NCBI GenBank assembly: GCA_026417415.1
Contig: JAOADG010000008.1
Location: forward strand, 124,001-188,000
Direction: 5' to 3'
Length of the DNA stretch: 64,000 bases
Source of the DNA: a bacterium
Lineage (GTDB): Bacteria; Electryoneota; JAOADG01
Position 1 is the stretch's first letter. Every line of letters starts with the position of its first letter. Below the pieces are notes generated by a model. The model made no database searches and was not told the DNA's origin. It saw only the letters and a list, made by a program, of their open reading frames with translations. A program made the translations under genes and the position numbers. Positions 27,829 through 37,359 of the stretch are shown here, piece after piece.

Positions 27829-29813
27829 AAATGTACTCTATTGCTATATCTGTCTTGCTATTATTGATAATCGGATGCACTGAAATACCGGATAAACCTT
27901 CACGCAACAATCCTTATGAACAGGGGAATTCGTTTCCATTTTCCTTACAAGTTACGTTAGCAAATGGTGGTGCACATTTGACTTGGACAACACCTTCTGT
28001 AGAATATGAAAAGATCTACATCTACCGTGGTCCTTCAGCACATTTAGACAGTATGATCAGGATCGCGTGGGTACCACGTGATAGTACCAGTTATACTGAT
28101 CGATCCATTCGGCAAGGAGGAACCTATTACTATACTATTTTTGCAGCAAACGGCGAACAACTAAGTGAGTTTTCGGCAAGTGCTGTAATTAGAATAAGAA
28201 CTTCGCCTGTTATGACCATTGATGGGGATAGTGCATACACATCCATTCGGAATGTTGGAATTACATTAATTTGTGATCGAGCGATTTCTTTTTGGATAGG
28301 GAGTCATCCAAATGACCCAAACGGTCAATGGTATCCTATGAGAAGTTCTATCACCTATCGTTTAAGTGATGGGCGTGGTAGAAAATATGTCTATTGTAGA
28401 TTCCATTACCTGGAAGGAGATACTTCGGAATGGGTGGTCGATTCTGTTGACACCTCACCCATCCAAGCTTCATTAATGCGTTTGTCTGCGTCAGAGTTCG
28501 TTAATACCCGAACTGTAGCTATTCGTGTCCAGCAAATCGGTGTTACAAGCATTCGGTTTTCAGAAGATTCCACAACTTTTAACACTCCTTGGATGAATGT
28601 TCAAGATACTATGTACGTTTTGTTGTCCAATAGTGATGGCGTGAAAAGAATATATGCACAAGTGGACAATGGATTTGAGTATCCCATACTTGCTTTGAAT
28701 TCCCTCCGTTACACATTGGATAGAGAAATTCGTATCATCAACGTAAGAGAAAATTCCAATGGAAATGTATTAGGATTAAATGATCGGGTTTTACTAACCA
28801 TAGAAGCCGGAGAACCTAACGCTTTTGCTTGGATTAAGTTAATTGATCAATATGGAAATTCAAGAGATAGTATCCCACTTCAAAGTTTAACCAATTCAGT
28901 GATCTATCAACGAAATTATTTAGTGAATTATGGAAGAAACATTTTTCAGGGATTTGTAATTGGTTATTTATTGGATCACGCTGGAAATCGTGCAATAGAT
29001 ACTGCGGATACACGCATTCAGATTGATTTGGCACAAAATGAAATGGTTTTAATGAATGCCAACGGTTTTTTAATGGGTTCAAATTCTGGGCGCAATGATG
29101 AAACGCCACTTCATTGGGTTGAATTACCAGCTTTTTACTTAGATCGTTTTGAGGTGACCAACCAATCATATGCCATCTTTTTATCTTCCGCACCTGAACA
29201 CTCTGAATTTTGGAATGCGAATATGCGCATTCACCAAAATGGAAGTGTTTATACTCCTTGGCAAGGGTTTGAACTACATCCAGTAAGGTTTGTAACATAT
29301 CATGGTGCAGTAGCGTTTGCACGTTGGGCTGGAAAACGATTACCGACAGAAGCCGAATGGGAGTATGCAGCAAAAGGTACTGAGAATCGTACCTATCCAT
29401 GGGGATTTTCTGGGATAATCCATCGTCAAGCAAATGCACGACCCACAAATCCGAATACTCCGCGCCCTGGTCCAGAAATACGACCAGATACAACCACTAC
29501 ACCTGTAGGTTTTTACAACGGTCAAATCAATATGGGTTACCAAACTGAAAATGGTGCTACACCTGAAGGAATTCATGATTTGGGTGGAAATGTTGCGGAG
29601 TGGTGTCAGGATTGGTATGATGCAACCTATTACCAGTATTCTCCATACATTAATCCTCAAGGGCCTAATACAGGAACCTTAAAAGTACTTCGCGGTGGTG
29701 CATTTTTTCAGACCAGTTTTGACTTACGTTCTGCTGCACGTTTTGCTTTGCCTCCGAATACCGAATATTACTTTGTTGGATTTCGTTGTGCTTCTTCAAT
29801 ATTGGTACCATAA
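27822..29813 (+). CDS. Lipoprotein with FN3-like region and SUMF1/FGE-like C-terminal domain
   Basis: About 663 residues. The lipobox LLIIGC near the N-terminus predicts membrane anchoring after signal peptidase II. Beta-sandwich segments (FN3-like, residues about 40-130) precede a complete formylglycine-generating-enzyme fold: MNANGFLMGSNSG, FEVTNQSYAIFL, GKRLPTEAEWEYAAKG, GNVAEWCQDWY and VLRGGAFFQ. The cysteine pair needed for sulfatase activation after the RGG motif is absent, so this is probably a binding rather than catalytic SUMF1-like domain. Starts at 27822 or 27831 are both possible. It lies between the PEGA protein and smc. Confidence 0.85.
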   Translation: MVKMYSIAISVLLLLIIGCTEIPDKPSRNNPYEQGNSFPFSLQVTLANGGAHLTWTTPSVEYEKIYIYRGPSAHLDSMIRIAWVPRDSTSYTDRSIRQGGTYYYTIFAANGEQLSEFSASAVIRIRTSPVMTIDGDSAYTSIRNVGITLICDRAISFWIGSHPNDPNGQWYPMRSSITYRLSDGRGRKYVYCRFHYLEGDTSEWVVDSVDTSPIQASLMRLSASEFVNTRTVAIRVQQIGVTSIRFSEDSTTFNTPWMNVQDTMYVLLSNSDGVKRIYAQVDNGFEYPILALNSLRYTLDREIRIINVRENSNGNVLGLNDRVLLTIEAGEPNAFAWIKLIDQYGNSRDSIPLQSLTNSVIYQRNYLVNYGRNIFQGFVIGYLLDHAGNRAIDTADTRIQIDLAQNEMVLMNANGFLMGSNSGRNDETPLHWVELPAFYLDRFEVTNQSYAIFLSSAPEHSEFWNANMRIHQNGSVYTPWQGFELHPVRFVTYHGAVAFARWAGKRLPTEAEWEYAAKGTENRTYPWGFSGIIHRQANARPTNPNTPRPGPEIRPDTTTTPVGFYNGQINMGYQTENGATPEGIHDLGGNVAEWCQDWYDATYYQYSPYINPQGPNTGTLKVLRGGAFFQTSFDLRSAARFALPPNTEYYFVGFRCASSILVP

Positions 29814-32800
29814 TGTCTTGGTACTTAAAAGAAATCCGTTTGTCTGGATTTAAATCGTTTAATCGTCGTACTCGGATTGTATTACAACAAGGACTTACTG
29901 CAATCGTTGGGTCAAATGGTTGTGGAAAAACCAACATTGCGGATGCCATCCGATTTGCTATGGGGGAAATGAGACCCCATCAGCTTAGGGTAGAACATTT
30001 AGAAGATGTGATCTTCACCGGTACTGCCACGCTCCCACCATTAGCCGTAACTGAAGTGACCTTAGAATTAGTGAATAGCGCGACCAATGATTTTTTTTCA
30101 ATTACACGGCGTTTAGTACGGAATGGTGAGGCGGAATATAGAATTGATGGACAAATTTCTAGATTAAAAGATGTACAAAGAAAGTTGGAGCAAATCGGGA
30201 TATCATCTCAACGGGGTGTCGTGGTTGAATTAAGACAAATGGATGAAGTGCTTTACGAGGGAAGTAAATTACCAAGACAATTGGTTGAAGAGGGTTGCGG
30301 AATAGCACCGTTTTTAGAGCGAAAAAATCAATCTGAAACGAAATTGAAAGCTGCACTTGACCAATTGGAAAAACTTGTTCCTAGAATGGAACAAATGAAA
30401 GAAGAGTTGGTCAAACTTCAAGAACAAGCACAAAAAGCCAAACGCTGGAAACGTATCAAACAGGCATTAGATTTTGCAAAAAATAATGAGCTGTGGGCAG
30501 AAGTTCGTCACTTAAGAAATGAGTTGAATAGTATCCAAAAAGAGTTAACAAACGTTGAACAAGACCTTAACATTAAAAACCAATTGGATATTCTACAAAG
30601 TCAAATCAAAACTCTGGAAATTTATTCTGTTCAATTAGAAAACCAATGGAATGATTTAACGAACCAATTGTTAACCATCAATCGTTCACGCGAAGAAGCA
30701 CAGCATCGGAAAAACAAATACGAAATGGAAAAAGTGCGTGTTGAGACACGATTGACCAATCTTATCCAAGAAAAGAATGAATTAATTCGTGAATTCAAAT
30801 CCATTGAAAAAGATCCAGCAACAAATTTATACAATGACTTCAACTTAGCGAAAAAGAAACAACAAGATCTTGAGATCTTGTTGAAACAAAAAGAAAATGA
30901 ATTTCAAGAACTCGATGCTATTCAAAAAGTCCAACAAAAAGAAATAGATCAATATAGTTCTCAAAAAGATTTACTTCTTAATCGGTTGAGTTTGTTTCAA
31001 AATGAATTAGAAAGTTATCAAACACGATTGAACAATTTACCTGAAAAGAAGATCTTTACTGAAGAAGCACTTCAATCGTTTCATGAAACATTTCAAAAAT
31101 TTACCTATGAAGAACACCGAATCAACTCTTTAATCCAAGAGAAGGTTAAACAATTTCAAAAAATCCAATTAGAGATCAATGAACTTAACAAACAATTGGA
31201 CGAACTTTCTAAAACCAATCATGAAATGAATACCGACTATCATCACAAAAAAAGATTACTCGAGGAACGATTGGACATTCAGGAAAATCTGCGTCAACTG
31301 ATTGCCCCTTATGTTCATCAAATTGAAATTCTACGAGATAAACAAGATGACATCGCTTTTCTACATTTTCGCGTCTCAGGTACAGACCGGATCAAAGTTC
31401 CCATTGATCAATTGGAAAAGTTGATTTCTTTAGCATTACAACATCAAGTACGATGCGAGTGGACAACAGATTTCTCCAATTTAAAATTAGTCACGCTTCA
31501 AAAACTGTTAGAAGAGATTCCACCTCAAGGTGAAGAATGGTATGCTATAGAAGGTGTTAGTCGAAATGCATCCGGAATAATTCGTACTTCCAATCCGCCC
31601 GACCCCTCCATCCCAATTGGATTGCCTCAGCAATTGGAAGCACTTGTAAATCAACTGCAGCAAAACGAAAATCAAATCAAAGAATTAAATTTAACCCTTC
31701 ATTTGAAAAAAGAACATCTGAGAAGCATTCATGAAGAGCAATCCATATTACAAACAAACTTAGCAGAAATACTTCAAAAGAAAAGTAAAATTGAACAATC
31801 CATTTTTTTAGAAAAACAAAACCAAGCAAGAATTGAACAAGAGAACCAATTGATTGAAGAGGAGAAAAAACGTTTATCAGAATTAATTACGACTACTTTG
31901 AAACAAATTGATGCAACAAAAATTGAGTTCAATCAACTTAAACCGCCAGAGTTAATATCCTCACCAATTTCAATAGATCAATTGAAAAACCAACTTGAGA
32001 GAATCAAACATGATCTTCGTCAACAAGAAAGTGAAATCCATCAAATTGAATTAAATTTGAGAACCTATGAAATGAATGTAGAAATTCGGAGAAAAAGGAG
32101 AAATTCCATTCAATTACGACTCAACGATATTGACACTGAAATCTCCGATTTATCCAAGAAAAAAGAAGAGTGGTCAAAAGAAATCCACAAGATCAACGAA
32201 GAATGGCAAATAACGATTCAACAAGAGGAACAGATCCAAAAGCAACGTTCTACCTTACAAACACAACGAAATCAAATCACTACAGAATTAAAAGAAGTAC
32301 GTACTCAATATGAATCCAAGCGGGTAGAATATGAAAAACTACTTACCCAACAAGCTATCCTAACCGAAAAAAAGACCAATCATCAATCTTATTTATCCCA
32401 AAAGATCAAAGAAGCCGAAGAAACTGGTCCAGAACCAGAAGAAACAAAAAAAATTGGAACAGAAGAAATTCAACGCCTTTCTAAACGTCTTGAAGCGTTA
32501 GAACCCGTCAACCACCTTGCTGAGATACAATATGAGGATTTGCAAAAACAATACAGTGAACTTGAAAAAGAATCTGAGGAGATCAAGCAAGCTGCCGAAA
32601 TTCACCGAAAATCTGTTGAAGAAGCAGTAAAACATGCAACCGAACTGTTAACCATCTCGAAAATACGAATCCAAGATAGTTTTTCAGAAATTATTTCTCG
32701 TTTATTTCCCGGTGGCGAAGCGAGTTTAGAATGGGGCGAAGGGGATATTCTAACCAATGCTCCTTTGTTATTGCGTGTATCACCAAGAGGAAAAAAGATT

Positions 32801-33112
32801 CGATCTTTGCGAGTTTTATCAGGCGGTGAACGTGCATTGGCTGCATTGGCATTTCTCGTTGCAGTGCTTAATCAACAAAAATCACTACCTTATATCATTT
32901 TGGACGAAGTTGATGCACCTTTAGATGAAGAAAACACCATTCGTTTCTTAAATTGGATACGTGAACTTACAAAACATACCCAAGTGTTGCTATTGACTCA
33001 CAATAGACAATCTATTGCTTCAAGCAATTATTGGATTGGTGTAACTATGCCCGAACCGGGAGTATCGCAAGTGGTTAAAGTAATTCCTGAATCACAAGAA
33101 GAAAAATTATGA
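29813..33112 (+). CDS. smc: Chromosome segregation protein SMC
   Basis: A 1099-residue condensin ATPase. The N-terminal head has the P-loop GSNGCGKTNIADAIRF (about residues 33-48). Two long coiled coils flank a non-helical middle at about residues 500-600. The C-terminal head has the signature LSGGERALAALA and Walker B YIILDEVDAPLD. SMC organises and segregates the chromosome with ScpA/ScpB, which are not in this window. It is shorter than the usual about 1170-1190 residues, mostly because the central hinge is short and divergent. The ATG overlaps the upstream stop by one base; the frame extends 9 codons further without support. Confidence 0.92.
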   Translation: MSWYLKEIRLSGFKSFNRRTRIVLQQGLTAIVGSNGCGKTNIADAIRFAMGEMRPHQLRVEHLEDVIFTGTATLPPLAVTEVTLELVNSATNDFFSITRRLVRNGEAEYRIDGQISRLKDVQRKLEQIGISSQRGVVVELRQMDEVLYEGSKLPRQLVEEGCGIAPFLERKNQSETKLKAALDQLEKLVPRMEQMKEELVKLQEQAQKAKRWKRIKQALDFAKNNELWAEVRHLRNELNSIQKELTNVEQDLNIKNQLDILQSQIKTLEIYSVQLENQWNDLTNQLLTINRSREEAQHRKNKYEMEKVRVETRLTNLIQEKNELIREFKSIEKDPATNLYNDFNLAKKKQQDLEILLKQKENEFQELDAIQKVQQKEIDQYSSQKDLLLNRLSLFQNELESYQTRLNNLPEKKIFTEEALQSFHETFQKFTYEEHRINSLIQEKVKQFQKIQLEINELNKQLDELSKTNHEMNTDYHHKKRLLEERLDIQENLRQLIAPYVHQIEILRDKQDDIAFLHFRVSGTDRIKVPIDQLEKLISLALQHQVRCEWTTDFSNLKLVTLQKLLEEIPPQGEEWYAIEGVSRNASGIIRTSNPPDPSIPIGLPQQLEALVNQLQQNENQIKELNLTLHLKKEHLRSIHEEQSILQTNLAEILQKKSKIEQSIFLEKQNQARIEQENQLIEEEKKRLSELITTTLKQIDATKIEFNQLKPPELISSPISIDQLKNQLERIKHDLRQQESEIHQIELNLRTYEMNVEIRRKRRNSIQLRLNDIDTEISDLSKKKEEWSKEIHKINEEWQITIQQEEQIQKQRSTLQTQRNQITTELKEVRTQYESKRVEYEKLLTQQAILTEKKTNHQSYLSQKIKEAEETGPEPEETKKIGTEEIQRLSKRLEALEPVNHLAEIQYEDLQKQYSELEKESEEIKQAAEIHRKSVEEAVKHATELLTISKIRIQDSFSEIISRLFPGGEASLEWGEGDILTNAPLLLRVSPRGKKIRSLRVLSGGERALAALAFLVAVLNQQKSLPYIILDEVDAPLDEENTIRFLNWIRELTKHTQVLLLTHNRQSIASSNYWIGVTMPEPGVSQVVKVIPESQEEKL

Positions 33113-34482
33113 AAAAATGTCTTTTATTTTTTATTGTCTTTGTTATTGACGCTATCTCCTCTATTACTTTTGCAGAAAATTTGACAAGAATGCGACTGGA
33201 TAGCGTTCGCTTTCAAGAAGCAGATGGTTCTGTTCGTTACGAGTTTCCGATTAGCATCATCCGCGGTAGATTGTACTATCAAACCAATGAAAAGGGGATT
33301 CGATACACAAGTTATCGTTTAAGAACTCGTGTGTTCCAAAATGATTCATTGATAGGTGAAGAAGTATGGGATAGAGTGCATTGCCCTCAACCTCAAAGCA
33401 TTACTGTTGGGGGTTATCTACCAGATCTTGCAATAGTTACTGCTATAGAAGGAATGTACCGAATTGAAATTGAACTGACGGACTCTTTAGGACATTTTCG
33501 CGACAAAGCCACGTATCCAAACATCCATTTTCAAACAGACACGATGAATTTTACTTTATCAGGGTTGTTGCTAAGCAACCGCATTGAACCGATTGAAAAC
33601 CACAAAAATGAAGAGTTTCAAAGAAATGGTTTTTTAGTAATTCCTTATGCTGAAAAAGTATATGGTAAAAAACATCCTATGGTCTATTTGTATTGGGAAC
33701 AGTACAATCAGAAACCAGATACGTTATGTGAATTTACTATTCGTTTGTTAGATAAAAATCAAAATTTAGTTTACACAAGTCCTAAAAAAGTACAGTTGAT
33801 TAAAAGCGACCGTGGATTTCATGTAGAACTTTTACCAGTGCATCAATTTCCGACCGGAACTTATACCATAATGGTAGAAACAACCGTTATACCAAGCAAT
33901 AGAAAAGCAAAAAGCAGCAGTAGAATTTATGTGCATACCGACTCGATCCAAGAACTGCCAGAGAAACAAACTTTTCAATGGCAACCTGTGCGCAACTATC
34001 CTCCCATTGCACATCTCTATTACTTAGTGGATAGCGAGATTCGTGAACAACTCTCTAAACTGCCTATAGAAGAGCAAAACAAATGGTCAGAGCAGTTTTG
34101 GAAAGAACAAGAAACTAAAGCCAATTCACCGCGTAATGTACGATTGGAAGATTACCAAAAACGATTGGTCTATGTTAAACAATTTGATACAAGGAATAAA
34201 GAAGGATGGGAAACCGATAGAGGTCGTGTTTATTTGATGTATGGTCCACCTGATGAAATTAATGATTATGCATTTCAAAGTACCATTACTAGTGAGATCT
34301 CTTCTGAATTTACAGGTGGCAATAAACCCTATATTGTATGGAAGTATTATACGCTTGGTGGAGGAGTAGAATTCATTTTCGCTGATACACACCTATTGGG
34401 CGATTTTGAACTTATTCATAGTACCATGCCCGGCGAAAAAAGTGATCCATTTTGGTGGAAAAAACTGAAAGGCATTCAATAA
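33109..34482 (+). CDS. GWxTD domain-containing secreted protein
   Basis: A 457-residue exported protein with an N-terminal signal peptide (LLFFIVFVIDAISSITFA). The middle is beta-rich. The C-terminal third carries the eponymous motif in NKEGWETDRGRVYLMYGPPD, which defines the GWxTD family found in FCB bacteria and Acidobacteria. The biochemical role of the family is unknown. It overlaps smc by 4 bases (ATGA), and an exporter operon starts 10 bases after it. Confidence 0.85.
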   Translation: MKKCLLFFIVFVIDAISSITFAENLTRMRLDSVRFQEADGSVRYEFPISIIRGRLYYQTNEKGIRYTSYRLRTRVFQNDSLIGEEVWDRVHCPQPQSITVGGYLPDLAIVTAIEGMYRIEIELTDSLGHFRDKATYPNIHFQTDTMNFTLSGLLLSNRIEPIENHKNEEFQRNGFLVIPYAEKVYGKKHPMVYLYWEQYNQKPDTLCEFTIRLLDKNQNLVYTSPKKVQLIKSDRGFHVELLPVHQFPTGTYTIMVETTVIPSNRKAKSSSRIYVHTDSIQELPEKQTFQWQPVRNYPPIAHLYYLVDSEIREQLSKLPIEEQNKWSEQFWKEQETKANSPRNVRLEDYQKRLVYVKQFDTRNKEGWETDRGRVYLMYGPPDEINDYAFQSTITSEISSEFTGGNKPYIVWKYYTLGGGVEFIFADTHLLGDFELIHSTMPGEKSDPFWWKKLKGIQ

Positions 34483-34492
34483 TGGGAGCACA

Positions 34493-35227
34493 GTGTTAGA
34501 AGTTATCCATTTATCAAAAATCTATCAAGACAGAAAAAAAACAGTTGAAGCAGTAAGAGATATTTCCTTTCAGATTGGAAAAGGTGAAATTGTCGGATTG
34601 TTGGGAGTGAATGGTGCAGGAAAAACTACAACCTTGAGAATTATTGTAACGTTATTAAAACCAACCACAGGAAGCGTTTTCGTAAATGGATACGAGGTTA
34701 CAAAGGAACCTGAAAATGTGCGTAAACAAATTGGTTTTTTAACTGCCTCAACAGGTCTATACGCACGTTTAACTGGAAGAGAAACATTAATGTATTTTGG
34801 GAAATTGCATTCAATTCCTCAACATGAATTAAACAAAAGAATTGATGAGGCAATACAATTATTTCACCTATCGGAATTTATAGATAGAAAATGTGATAAA
34901 CTCTCAACTGGACAAAAGCAAAGAATAAATCTTGCAAGAACTACCATTCATCAACCCGATTTACTGATTTTGGATGAACCTACCGCTGGTTTAGATGTCT
35001 TAGGTGCAAAAGCAATTGTTCAATTCATCCGTAATGTGAAAAGTAGAGGACAATCAGTACTGTTTTCAACCCATAGAATGGAGGAAGCAGAATCTCTATG
35101 TGATCGTGTGATTATCATTCATCAAGGGAAGATATTGGCGGACTCAACCATCAAGCAATTGAGAGCAGAAAGTGGGATTGATGAATTGCAAGATTTATTT
35201 CTACACATCATAGATGAGAGAGAATAA
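34493..35227 (+). CDS. natA: ABC transporter ATP-binding protein, NatA-like
   Basis: A 244-residue ATPase with Walker A (LGVNGAGKTTTLRI), signature LSTGQKQRINLARTT and Walker B LLILDEPTAGLD. The closest family impression is NatA, the ATPase of sodium/other exporters with ABC-2 permeases, and the permease gene follows 2 bases later. The GTG start is preceded by GGGAG 4 bases upstream. The exported substrate cannot be read from the sequence; sodium efflux is only the name-giver's function. Confidence 0.87.
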   Translation: MLEVIHLSKIYQDRKKTVEAVRDISFQIGKGEIVGLLGVNGAGKTTTLRIIVTLLKPTTGSVFVNGYEVTKEPENVRKQIGFLTASTGLYARLTGRETLMYFGKLHSIPQHELNKRIDEAIQLFHLSEFIDRKCDKLSTGQKQRINLARTTIHQPDLLILDEPTAGLDVLGAKAIVQFIRNVKSRGQSVLFSTHRMEEAESLCDRVIIIHQGKILADSTIKQLRAESGIDELQDLFLHIIDERE

Positions 35228-35229
35228 AA

Positions 35230-36450
35230 ATGTTCGACTTAAAAAAAGGATTAACCATTTTCCAAAAAGAAATTTTAGACATTTTAAGAGATAAACGGAC
35301 CATTATTTCCATGATAGTGGTGCCCATTTTAATCATCCCAATTTTAACCTATGGTGTCACCTGGTTTGCTAAGATTCAGATGAAAAAGATGATGGAAAAA
35401 GAAGCAGTGGTTATCCTTCAGAATGCACAAAATTTTCCTGCTTTGCGTGATGCATTACAAAAAGAAGAGAAAATAAGAATCATAGAAAATATTTTAGATA
35501 CTACAGCTGCAATAGCAATGCTACGAGATGAAACGGCTCAAGCAATCATCATTATTCCGCAACAATGGGATTCACTAAAATTTACACTTGGTCAAATTCC
35601 TTATGATACTTTGCAAATTCTATCACTTAAAACCAAAGAAGAAGCACAAATTGTTGTCAATCGCTTGAATCAAAAAATAGAAGAGTTGCGTAAAGAGTAT
35701 TCAAAACAGCTTTTATTGCGTGCTGGAATGGATGCAGAGATTTTGAAACCGTTTGAAATATCGCAAGTTGATGTTAGTACACCAACAGAGATCGGCGGAA
35801 AGTTGCTCGGAATGATGTTACCGTACATGCTGATCTTATTAACTTTATCAGGTGCAATGTATCCAGCAATGGATTTAACTGCGGGTGAAAAAGAAAGAGG
35901 AACCATGGAGACCTTATTGATTTCACCTGCTTCTCGTTTAGATATCGTATTTGGAAAATTTCTTACCATTTTAACGGTTAGTATAGTCACCGCATTATTA
36001 ACCATCTTCTCAATTTTTTTTACTTCAAGTGGTCTATTTCTCACTATATCAGAAGAGATACGAACGAAATTGAATTTGCATATTGATTTCACTATTGTGG
36101 CAACGGTACTTGTATTGCTTATTCCACTTTCTGCCACCTTTAGTGCTTTGTTAATGACATTATCTTTGTTGGCAAAGAGTTACAAAGAAGCACAGAGTTA
36201 TGTTTCTCCAATGGTGATTGTAACAATTTTTCCGGCAATGATGTCTATGTTTCCGGGGGTAAAGACCAATCTTGCTTTTTCATTAATTCCTATATTAAAT
36301 GTCTCGCTTTTAGTGAAAGACGCATTTACGGGAACATTAGAACCATTGTATTTAATTACAGCGTTTTTTTCGTCTATTGTTGTTGCTGCGATTGCTATGA
36401 GGATTTGTGTCGTTACATTCAATAAAGAATCGGTCTTATTTAGAATTTAA
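35230..36450 (+). CDS. natB: ABC-2 type permease, NatB-like
   Basis: A 406-residue inner-membrane permease. A first transmembrane helix (about residues 24-45) is followed by a large extracytoplasmic domain of about 130 residues. A C-terminal block of five or more helices follows, with the ABC-2 motif GEKERGTMETLLISPASR that contacts the ATPase. This is the NatB/ABC-2 layout. It pairs with the upstream natA-like gene. It ends 2 bases before a convergent lipoprotein gene with no hairpin between, so transcripts may overlap. Confidence 0.87.
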   Translation: MFDLKKGLTIFQKEILDILRDKRTIISMIVVPILIIPILTYGVTWFAKIQMKKMMEKEAVVILQNAQNFPALRDALQKEEKIRIIENILDTTAAIAMLRDETAQAIIIIPQQWDSLKFTLGQIPYDTLQILSLKTKEEAQIVVNRLNQKIEELRKEYSKQLLLRAGMDAEILKPFEISQVDVSTPTEIGGKLLGMMLPYMLILLTLSGAMYPAMDLTAGEKERGTMETLLISPASRLDIVFGKFLTILTVSIVTALLTIFSIFFTSSGLFLTISEEIRTKLNLHIDFTIVATVLVLLIPLSATFSALLMTLSLLAKSYKEAQSYVSPMVIVTIFPAMMSMFPGVKTNLAFSLIPILNVSLLVKDAFTGTLEPLYLITAFFSSIVVAAIAMRICVVTFNKESVLFRI

Positions 36451-36452
36451 TG

Positions 36453-37310
36453 TTATGGACTGTAGATTCCTTTGAATGCAATAGGGACACGTAAGGTAAA
36501 TGTTTCTAACTGAAGATAAGCAACCCCTTCCAAACTATACTCTAACGCTTGATTCAACATATTGGATAGTAATAAGCCAGATGCCCAAAACGTGCTAATT
36601 TCAATAGGATGAGTTGCTTTAGTAATTTGGATGGGGTACAAAATCAAAGTTTGATGAAAATCAATCTGCCCAATAAAATTTCGGTTGATGAATAAGGAAA
36701 CATTGGCAGAATCAATTTCAATTGGAAATGGGTAAGGGTTAAAGTATTCCACTTCAGCAATCAAACGTTGTTTCAGTAAACCTGCAGATTCTAATCGGAT
36801 TGCCACGAGTTTGGGATGAAATCGGTTTGCTTCTTGTTTAAATTGCTCATTTAGTAAACTTTTAAGTGCTATTCTTTTTTTAATAACCGATTGTAGATTT
36901 CGTGAAATCCATCCAGCTTTTGCTTTGCCGCGCGTAATGATGCTGAATTGAACGGTATCTTTTTCTAACAGAGCCGTTTTCCATACCTCCCAGGAACTTT
37001 TTGTTACAATTAACGGAAGAGTTATGGTAAAATTTTTCAAAGGTGGAAGTTCAAAGTTCTCTTGATAGGACCCAAATCCAGCTAGTTCATGATCTATTTT
37101 TAATTCGTAGTCCAATGTTCGTAAAATTGCTCCTAACCGGTTTGGATTGAAAAAAGCAACCGTTATAGAAAAAGTAAGCGTATCTTTACGAACATCAGTA
37201 ATGGATACTTTTTGAATAGTTTGGAACTCAAGCGATTTAGGTCGTTCACATCCAATTATAAAACATAGTAGCACGAAAAAAGCAATTAGTATTTGAAGTG
37301 TATTGGACAT
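36453..37310 (-). CDS. Putative lipoprotein with two LEA2-like domains
   Basis: About 285 residues from the ATG at 37310; a TTG extends the frame to 37334. The signal ends in the lipobox FIIGC. Two beta-sandwich copies each contain the Asn-Pro motif of LEA14/WHy-type domains: VAFFNPNRLGAILRTLDYEL in the first and VEYFNPYPFPIEIDSANVSL in the second. Plant LEA2 proteins are linked to desiccation stress; in bacteria the role is unknown. It is transcribed convergently to the NatAB genes and lies downstream of dnaG, with which it may share an operon. Confidence 0.72.
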   Translation of the reverse strand: MSNTLQILIAFFVLLCFIIGCERPKSLEFQTIQKVSITDVRKDTLTFSITVAFFNPNRLGAILRTLDYELKIDHELAGFGSYQENFELPPLKNFTITLPLIVTKSSWEVWKTALLEKDTVQFSIITRGKAKAGWISRNLQSVIKKRIALKSLLNEQFKQEANRFHPKLVAIRLESAGLLKQRLIAEVEYFNPYPFPIEIDSANVSLFINRNFIGQIDFHQTLILYPIQITKATHPIEISTFWASGLLLSNMLNQALEYSLEGVAYLQLETFTLRVPIAFKGIYSP

Positions 37311-37359
37311 AAGAGATTGAAATGATTGAATCAATTTGTGTAAAGTTCAATTTTTTATG

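Noticed and set aside
28834-29493. 219-codon open frame on the minus strand
   Set aside because: It lies wholly inside the SUMF1-like lipoprotein gene, has no family resemblance and reflects antisense codon structure.
29786-29812. Upstream extension of smc (nine extra codons)
   Set aside because: It overlaps the end of the lipoprotein gene, adds residues not seen before the conserved SMC N-terminus, and lacks a ribosome site; the ATG at 29813 fits the family.
35670-36137. 155-codon open frame on the minus strand
   Set aside because: Antisense to the NatB-like permease; the sequence shows no recognisable domain.
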